Shown here one piece after another: positions 32,201 to 36,510 of a stretch of DNA of 36,510 nucleotides. Position 1 is the stretch's first letter, and every line of letters starts with the position of its first letter. The notes beneath the pieces are model-generated. The model made no database searches and was not told the origin of the DNA. It was given only the letters and a program-made list of their open reading frames with translations. Source of the DNA: Synergistaceae bacterium (lineage in GTDB: Bacteria > Synergistota > Synergistia > Synergistales > Aminobacteriaceae); NCBI GenBank assembly GCA_017448795.1, contig JAFSKV010000026.1:1-36510 (forward strand), given 5' to 3'. Position numbers and translations under genes: made by a program.

Positions 32201-32443
32201 CTACTTCACCCCGAACATTTCAGCGATCTCATCACTCATCATCGAGTCGAAATCGTCAGGGATGATGAATTTTCCGTCAGCCACGCCGAGCTTTACTCCA
32301 CCACGAGGCGGGTTGTAGTAGTCGACCAGCTTTGCGACAGGCACACCGTTTTTCGTGATGATGATTTGATGTTCATCGCCGAACTGGACTCTCCCCATCA
32401 ATTCTGGTAGGTTGTCCTTGAACTCTTCGTAAGTTACGCGCAT
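32201..32443 (-). CDS. Phd/YefM-type antitoxin of the vapC module
   Basis: An 80-aa antitoxin. The N-terminal half is the Phd/YefM DNA-binding fold ('RVTYEEFKDNLPELMGRV', then 'IIITKNGVPVAKLVDYY', the usual hairpin). The C-terminal part ('GKFIIPDDFDSMMSDEIAEMFG') is the toxin-binding tail common in VapC partners. AAGGAGG precedes the ATG. It ends one base before the original vapC ATG, so the two were translationally coupled. It likely represses its own promoter (TATAAT at 32481-32476). Confidence 0.88.
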   Translation of the reverse strand: MRVTYEEFKDNLPELMGRVQFGDEHQIIITKNGVPVAKLVDYYNPPRGGVKLGVADGKFIIPDDFDSMMSDEIAEMFGVK

Positions 32444-32475
32444 TGTGTTATGTTCCTCCTTTGTGTGATGACTGT

Positions 32476-32481
32476 ATTATA
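32476..32481 (-). promoter_or_regulatory. Candidate -10 box of the phd-vapC module
   Basis: Perfect TATAAT on the minus strand, 32 bp before the antitoxin ATG and only a few bases after the stop of the ACT-domain gene. No strong -35. Confidence 0.5.
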
Positions 32482-32485
32482 CCCT

Positions 32486-32941
32486 TCACGCGAACGCCCG
32501 CTTCAGTGCCTCCAAGCCTTCACGCGCACGGGTAAGACTCACGATGCATATTGCGCTCTCTGTGGCCGAGTTGATGATCTCAATGTTTACCTTCACGGAC
32601 GCAAGAACACTAAACACCTTTGCGAGGACTTGCGCAGAGTCAGCAGGTGAGTCGAACGCCACAGTTATGGCCGCAACTTCCGACATGAACGACACGCCTT
32701 GTCCGCCGACTCTTTCTGACACTTCACGGCAAACGGGAATCATGTCATCGAGTCTTCCCTTCGGAATCAGGAACGACAAATCCGAACGCCCCCCGCGCAT
32801 CGTGTTCTGAGTCACCATGCTCACACTGACTGAATGCTTCGAGAGTTCCCCGAAAATCTCCGCCGCAATTCCGGGAACATTGGGCAGCCCCAGGAACACC
32901 ACGTGAACACACTCATCGTTGAACGTAATCATACCCATCAA
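32486..32941 (-). CDS. Stand-alone tandem ACT-domain protein
   Basis: A 151-aa protein made of two ACT domains, without an enzyme domain. The first is 'VHVVFLGLPNVPGIAAEIFGELSKHSVSVSMVTQ'-like (residues about 12-75), and the second starts near 'AAITVAFDSPADSAQVLAKVFSVL' (about 88-150). The pair resembles the regulatory region of aspartate kinase, including 'VNIEIINSATE', where amino acids bind. As a free protein it may sense an amino acid and regulate a partner, or be a separate regulatory chain. The start could be any of M1, M2 or M4; GGGAG is about 11 bp before M1. It is divergent from the mnh genes. Confidence 0.8.
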   Translation of the reverse strand: MMGMITFNDECVHVVFLGLPNVPGIAAEIFGELSKHSVSVSMVTQNTMRGGRSDLSFLIPKGRLDDMIPVCREVSERVGGQGVSFMSEVAAITVAFDSPADSAQVLAKVFSVLASVKVNIEIINSATESAICIVSLTRAREGLEALKRAFA

Positions 32942-32990
32942 TAATGTATCTCCCTTCAGGATTCATGATGAGCTAATTTTACACGGGCTA

Positions 32991-32999
32991 TGCTAAAAT
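32991..32999 (+). promoter_or_regulatory. Candidate extended -10 promoter for the mnh genes
   Basis: TGCTAAAAT (TGn plus a 5-of-6 TAAAAT) in the 113-bp divergent gap, 55 bp before mnhE. No obvious -35, as is usual for extended -10 promoters. Confidence 0.5.
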
Positions 33000-33054
33000 T
33001 TCAGTCATCATTCACATTTCAACACAATTCATTTCACGCTGGGAGGTATATTCT

Positions 33055-33531
33055 TTGAGCCTCGTTTACTTCTTGCTATGGCTTGTCTTCAACGGCAGGA
33101 TAACTCTTGAGATATGCGCCGTCGGAGCCGTCCTGTCAGCCGCGCTCGATTTCTTCATCCGCAAGGTGTTCCGCCTCAATCTCACCGTCCATAATCTCAT
33201 CAGAACCGCAAGAATACTCCCCGAAATCCTCGTATATATTGCCGTGCTTCTTGCCGAGATAGTCCGGGCGAATCTCTCAATCACCCGGCTTGTCCTCGCA
33301 CCTGAGATTGCGGTTGAGCCGTGCCTCGTGAAGTTCAGGACTCCGCTTAAGTCTGAGGCCGCAAGAGTCGCCCTGGCAAACTCAATCACCCTAACGCCGG
33401 GGACTATCACGGTCTCACTTGACGGGGATGAATTGCTTGTACACGCGCTGAACCGGGAAATTGCGGGCGGGCTTGAAGGAAGCCTGTTCGAGAGACTGCT
33501 TGCGAGAATGGAGAGGATACTTCATGTTTGA
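33055..33531 (+). CDS. mnhE: Mrp/Mnh-type Na+/H+ antiporter subunit E
   Basis: A 158-aa membrane subunit of multi-subunit cation/proton antiporters. Two or three hydrophobic helices fill residues 1-90, and the soluble tail has the family signature 'LANSITLTPGTITVSLDGDELLVHAL'. The TTG start follows GGGAGG. MnhE does not transport on its own; it needs the MnhA/D-type proton-pumping subunits, which are not present in this window. It overlaps mnhF by eight bases. Confidence 0.92.
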   Translation: MSLVYFLLWLVFNGRITLEICAVGAVLSAALDFFIRKVFRLNLTVHNLIRTARILPEILVYIAVLLAEIVRANLSITRLVLAPEIAVEPCLVKFRTPLKSEAARVALANSITLTPGTITVSLDGDELLVHALNREIAGGLEGSLFERLLARMERILHV

Positions 33532-33817
33532 CGCTGAGACTTTGAAGAACATTCTGCTTGTTGTGTGCGCTGTGTTTCTGTCGGCTACGATATTCCTGTG
33601 CCTAGCTAGGGCAGCACTTGGGCCGAGATATTCGGACAGGATAATTGCCGCCAACATAGTAAGCACGAAAATCATCCTGCTTATTGCCGTGTTGTCGCTC
33701 ATAATCGGTGAGGGCTATCTTGCTGACGTGTGCCTGATTTACGCGGTGATAAGTTTCCTGTCAGTCGTTGTGCTGGCAAGGTCGGTTATCGAGAAGAAGG
33801 AGGGGGCTGGAGAATGA
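33524..33817 (+). CDS. mnhF: Mrp/Mnh-type antiporter subunit F
   Basis: A 97-aa three-helix membrane subunit. The conserved core is 'CLARAALGPRYSDRIIAANIVSTK' (family form RxxxGPxxxDRIxAxN), followed by 'DVCLIYAVISFLSVVVLAR'. ATG 33524 gives the right family length; longer readings upstream are overlap with mnhE. GAGAGG precedes it. Overlaps mnhG by four bases (ATGA). Confidence 0.92.
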   Translation: MFDAETLKNILLVVCAVFLSATIFLCLARAALGPRYSDRIIAANIVSTKIILLIAVLSLIIGEGYLADVCLIYAVISFLSVVVLARSVIEKKEGAGE

Positions 33818-34158
33818 TACGCGTGATCATAGCGGGCGTATTGATGGTGTGGGGGCTGTTCGCTCTTGGGATTGCTACGGTTGGGATATTCAGGTTCTCG
33901 ACGATGCTCAACAGGATTCACGTCGCGGCCAAATGCGACACTATGGGGGCATTGCTCGTTCTGTCGGGATTAATCGTGCTGTCCGGGTGGAACGTGTTCT
34001 CGCTGAAGCTGGCACTGGTGATAGTGTTCCTGTGGCTGTGCAACCCCGCGGCGAGCCATCTTGTTGCGCGGGCTGAGGTGAAGACCAACCCTGAGCTTGA
34101 GAGGATATGTGATTTCGTAGACCTGACGGAAGGGGAGGATGACGATGATAACGGTTGA
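33814..34158 (+). CDS. mnhG: Mrp/Mnh-type antiporter subunit G
   Basis: A 114-aa membrane subunit with three helices and the MnhG/PhaG signature 'VGIFRFSTMLNRIHVAAKCDTMGALLVLSG' region, then 'NPAASHLVARA'. The C-terminus is acidic (EGEDDDDNG), beyond the usual family end. Starts in the ATGA overlap with mnhF; its end overlaps the next gene by 14 bases. Confidence 0.92.
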   Translation: MIRVIIAGVLMVWGLFALGIATVGIFRFSTMLNRIHVAAKCDTMGALLVLSGLIVLSGWNVFSLKLALVIVFLWLCNPAASHLVARAEVKTNPELERICDFVDLTEGEDDDDNG

Positions 34159-34402
34159 GTGGCTTCTGCTGGTGTTCCTGATAGTGTGCGCGATCGCGGT
34201 GTCGATCTCGAAGAACCTGCTGAACTCGGTGATAATCTTCATGAGCTACAGCCTGGTGATGGCGGTGATATGGGTGCTGCTGAGGTCGCCGGACTTGGCG
34301 ATTACGGAGGCGGCTGTTGGTGCGGGGGTTACGAGCGTGCTGTTCTTCTTGGCGCTGCGGAGGATTGGGAGGATGGGGCATAAGGACGAAGGGGAGAAGT
34401 AA
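34145..34402 (+). CDS. DUF4040/MbhD-like antiporter subunit
   Basis: An 85-aa membrane protein that matches the small hydrogenase/antiporter MbhD-like (DUF4040) subunit, equivalent to part of the C-terminal region of MrpA: 'AVSISKNLLNSVIIFMSYSLVMAVIW' and 'SPDLAITEAAVGAGVTSVLFFLAL'. Start 34145 is preferred since GGGGAGG ends six bases upstream; ATG 34139 touches the ribosome site. In complete Mbh/Mrp operons the next genes are mnhB, C and D, but here a Sel1-repeat gene follows after 20 bp. Confidence 0.82.
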   Translation: MITVEWLLLVFLIVCAIAVSISKNLLNSVIIFMSYSLVMAVIWVLLRSPDLAITEAAVGAGVTSVLFFLALRRIGRMGHKDEGEK

Positions 34403-34422
34403 CGGGAGGAGTTTACGCTTGA

Positions 34423-35247
34423 ATGTTAGGCTGGTTTAGGTTCATGAAAAAACTGCTCGTTGCGGCATTGGGTTACTGCAAACGCAGGCCGCTCGACAAA
34501 ATGAGAAGGAATGCAGAAAACGGAGATGCACAGGCGCAGTACACACTAGGCATGATGTATTACGCTGGTGAGAAAGTCAGCAAGAATTATCCTGAAGCCT
34601 TCTTATGGCTTCGCAGGGCGGCAGAAGAGAACGGACACATAGAGGCACAATTTTTTCTTGGCATGATGTATTTCGAAGGCATAGGCACTCAGCAAAATCA
34701 TTCAGAGGCCGTAAGGTGGTACCGCAGAGCTGCTGAACAGAATTATGCTCTGGCACAATACAGTCTTGGGTTTAAGTACTTAAAAGGTGAAGGAGTCCCG
34801 CAGGATTATACGGAGGCTGTAAAGTGGTGGCGCAAAGCGGCGGAACAAGGATTCGCTGAGGCACAATGCAATCTGGGGCAGATGTACTTCAACGGCTACG
34901 GAGTAACGCAGGACAAAACAGAGGCCGCCAGATGGTATCGTCTTGCCGCTGAACAAGGGGATAATCTGGCACAATTCAGCTTGGGGCTTATGTGCTTTAA
35001 CGGCGAGGGAGTCCCGCATGATTATTTGGAGGCTGTGAAATGGTATCAAAAAGCGGCGGAACAAGGCCATGCTGACGCGCAATGCAACTTGGGTATCATG
35101 TACTCCAAAGGCTTGGGGGTAACGCGGGATTATGAGGAGGCGGTGAAGTGGTACAGCAAAGCCGCTGAACAAGGCCATGCCGTCGCCAAAGCCCTGCTTG
35201 ATCTTGCGTACGCTTCAGGCCTGGCAGAACGGCAAGGTAAATCATAG
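34423..35247 (+). CDS. Sel1-repeat protein
   Basis: A 274-aa protein made of about six and a half Sel1-like repeats of 36 residues, each of the form A(E)xGxxxAQxxLGxMYxxGxGVxxDYxEAVKWYRKA. The N-terminus (MLGWFRFMKKLLVAALGYCKRRP) is short, hydrophobic and basic, a doubtful signal or anchor; there is no good lipobox. Sel1 repeats form alpha-solenoids that bind proteins, often in envelope or stress signalling. GGGAGGAG precedes the ATG, and it directly follows the antiporter genes. Confidence 0.88.
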   Translation: MLGWFRFMKKLLVAALGYCKRRPLDKMRRNAENGDAQAQYTLGMMYYAGEKVSKNYPEAFLWLRRAAEENGHIEAQFFLGMMYFEGIGTQQNHSEAVRWYRRAAEQNYALAQYSLGFKYLKGEGVPQDYTEAVKWWRKAAEQGFAEAQCNLGQMYFNGYGVTQDKTEAARWYRLAAEQGDNLAQFSLGLMCFNGEGVPHDYLEAVKWYQKAAEQGHADAQCNLGIMYSKGLGVTRDYEEAVKWYSKAAEQGHAVAKALLDLAYASGLAERQGKS

Positions 35248-35291
35248 GCCGGCGGATTCCGTCAGGCACGAACACGAAAGGAGGATAAAAC

Positions 35292-36266
35292 ATGCGCAGG
35301 TACGCAGCAATACTCGCCGTTATAGCCGTTATAACATGCACAGTCCCGGCAATGGCTATACCCGGAGTCGACTGGGCAGTAGGAAAACTTTTCGAGACAG
35401 CTTGGGACTACATCACACGGACACCGCTCGACGAAGTGAAGGAGAATGCCGAAAAAGGCGACGCTCAGGCACAATACGCGCTGGGACTCGTTTACTACAG
35501 CGGAAAGGACGTAACCAGAAATTACGCCGAAGCCCTCAAATGGATACGCAGGTCAGCAGAAGAACAAGGTCATCCAGACGCACAGTGTTTCCTAGGTTAC
35601 ATGTACTACGAGGGAATAGGAACACCTCAGAATTTCCCGGAGGCAGGCAGATGGTTCCGCAAAGCAGCAGAACACGGACACGCCGCCGCGCAATATAACT
35701 TGGGACTCATGTACAGACGGGGCGACGGTTTCACGCAGAATTACACTGAGGCTCTGAAATGGTATCTCATAGCGTCAGACAACGGAGACACAGACGCGCA
35801 ATACAGCCTGGGAATGATGTATTACAGCGGAGAAGGAGTCCCGGAGAATAAGCAGGAAGCCGCGAAATGGTACACCAAAGCCGCCGACAACGGACACGCC
35901 ACGGCGCAATACAGGCTTGGAGCTATGTACTATGACGGCGACGGAATAAGCCAAGATTACGGGGAAGCCTTCAAGTACTTCACCATGTCAGCAGAACAAG
36001 GCAATGCAAAAGCACAAAACTTTCTTGGGAGAATGTATCACAGCGGCCAGTATGTCAAGCAGGATTACACAGAAGCCCTCAGATTTTTCCGAAAAGCAGC
36101 AGAGCAGGAAGAAGCACAGGCTCAATATAATTTGGCACTCATGTACGCTAACGGCGAGGGAACAGAGCAGGATTACGAGGAAGCCCTGAGATATTTCAGG
36201 ATGTCAGCGCGGCAAGGCTTCGCTCCGGCTCAGGAAATACTGAGAGGAATCGGCCTGACATGGTAG
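35292..36266 (+). CDS. Exported Sel1-repeat protein
   Basis: A 324-aa paralogue of the preceding gene with a clear signal peptide (MRRYAAILAVIAVITCTVPAMA), a short linker and about eight Sel1 repeats from residue 53 to the end ('AEKGDAQAQYALGLVYYSG' to 'ARQGFAPAQEILRGIG'). Strong ribosome site AAAGGAGG. The two proteins share the same first-repeat context ('RRPLDKMRRNAENGDAQAQY' and 'RTPLDEVKENAEKGDAQAQY'), which supports tandem duplication. It probably acts as a periplasmic scaffold; the partner is unknown. Confidence 0.9.
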   Translation: MRRYAAILAVIAVITCTVPAMAIPGVDWAVGKLFETAWDYITRTPLDEVKENAEKGDAQAQYALGLVYYSGKDVTRNYAEALKWIRRSAEEQGHPDAQCFLGYMYYEGIGTPQNFPEAGRWFRKAAEHGHAAAQYNLGLMYRRGDGFTQNYTEALKWYLIASDNGDTDAQYSLGMMYYSGEGVPENKQEAAKWYTKAADNGHATAQYRLGAMYYDGDGISQDYGEAFKYFTMSAEQGNAKAQNFLGRMYHSGQYVKQDYTEALRFFRKAAEQEEAQAQYNLALMYANGEGTEQDYEEALRYFRMSARQGFAPAQEILRGIGLTW

Positions 36267-36300
36267 CACATCACATCAATACGAAAGGAGACACACAATC

Positions 36301-36510
36301 TTGAACGAAGAACTACGCGCAGTCTGGCAGTCATTCTTCAACTGGGTAATGGGCATAGGCCCGCGCCCGGAAAACGAAGTAATCCCCGAAGAACCACCTC
36401 CCAATCTCCCATTCACGCAGAAGCAGGAGGACAAATATTCCCGCTTCCACGAGGCAACCATAAAGGAGCGTTATTCCCAGTGGGTCGAGATTCACGGGCT
36501 TCACCTCTTC
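36301..36510 (+). CDS. Unknown protein, 3'-truncated by the window
   Basis: An open frame of 70 codons from TTG 36301 to the window end, preceded by AAGGAG and the same ACGAAAGGAG leader seen before the second Sel1 gene. The start reads MNEELRAVWQSFFNWVMGIG, then a Pro/Glu-rich stretch (EVIPEEPPPNLPFTQ), then a charged helical part. No signal peptide or known motif. It is likely the third gene of the Sel1 operon. Confidence 0.6.
   Translation, partial: MNEELRAVWQSFFNWVMGIGPRPENEVIPEEPPPNLPFTQKQEDKYSRFHEATIKERYSQWVEIHGLHLF

Noticed and set aside
34423-36266. Regularly spaced repeats as a CRISPR array
   Set aside because: The periodicity is about 108 bp and comes from 36-residue Sel1 repeats in an open frame. 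There are no identical short repeats with unique spacers.
1-36510. tRNA, rRNA, insertion sequence, prophage or replication origin
   Set aside because: By reading both strands I found no tRNA-like cloverleaf in any intergenic gap, no transposase or integrase, no phage structural gene and no dnaA-box cluster. A covariance-model scan would be the decisive test for small RNAs.

Overview
This 36.5 kb window is bacterial and reads as an ordinary chromosomal stretch broken up by short accessory patches. The organism is diderm: it carries lipid A genes (LpxB-like, MsbA-like, LpxK), an outer-membrane porin with an N-terminal SLH domain and a C-terminal Phe, and PBP1C. It also carries Firmicutes-style informational genes: RNase J and a tmk-yaaR-holB-ricT block. 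With a mid-50s GC impression, this mix fits Synergistota (Synergistaceae, perhaps gut- or rumen-associated). That assignment is an inference from gene content, not from a marker-gene tree.

Layout. 1-2.5 kb (+): end of a glycan-type locus, with a 5'-truncated NAD-dependent epimerase, an aldo/keto reductase joined to it through a 12-G run, and a small membrane protein. 2.5-5.3 kb (+): glmS and a membrane-anchored ankyrin protein. 5.3-7.0 kb (-): an unrecognised two-gene membrane/coiled-coil module with a 10-nt G/C run just upstream. 7.1-11.2 kb (-): an exported GH3-GH13 fusion glycosidase and an exported coiled-coil protein. 11.3-16.3 kb (+): an envelope operon of an LpxB-like transferase, an MsbA-like ABC exporter and an LpxK fused to a second LpxB-like domain. 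16.4-23.3 kb (-): maf, uppP, RNase J, pbpC and a Na/Pi cotransporter. 23.4-29.1 kb (+): prfB with its programmed +1 frameshift, an S55 (SpoIVB-type) peptidase, tmk, yaaR, holB and ricT. 29.1-32.5 kb (-): the SLH porin flanked by two toxin-antitoxin modules that both look damaged (a HigA-like antitoxin without its HTH, and a frameshifted VapC). 32.5-34.4 kb: an ACT-domain regulator and a partial Mrp/Mnh antiporter set (E, F, G and a DUF4040/MbhD-like subunit). 34.4-36.5 kb (+): two Sel1-repeat proteins and the start of a further unknown gene.

How the genes connect. glmS (amino-sugar supply), uppP (lipid carrier recycling), pbpC (peptidoglycan), the lipid A operon and the porin make this largely an envelope-biogenesis neighbourhood. 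The prfB-tmk-holB-ricT block is housekeeping.

The most unusual signal is a small dispersed element. Two short blocks, CTATACGTAAT and TTTACCGATATA, are contiguous at 31743-31765. At 7048-7093 the same blocks are separated by 23 nt containing a run of 10 G. A related copy at 1001-1043 carries a run of 12 G. These are the two longest G runs in the window. One sits where a one-base change would fuse two enzymes into a single reading frame; the other sits in the promoter region of the unknown two-gene module. This suggests a mini-element that may confer phase variation.
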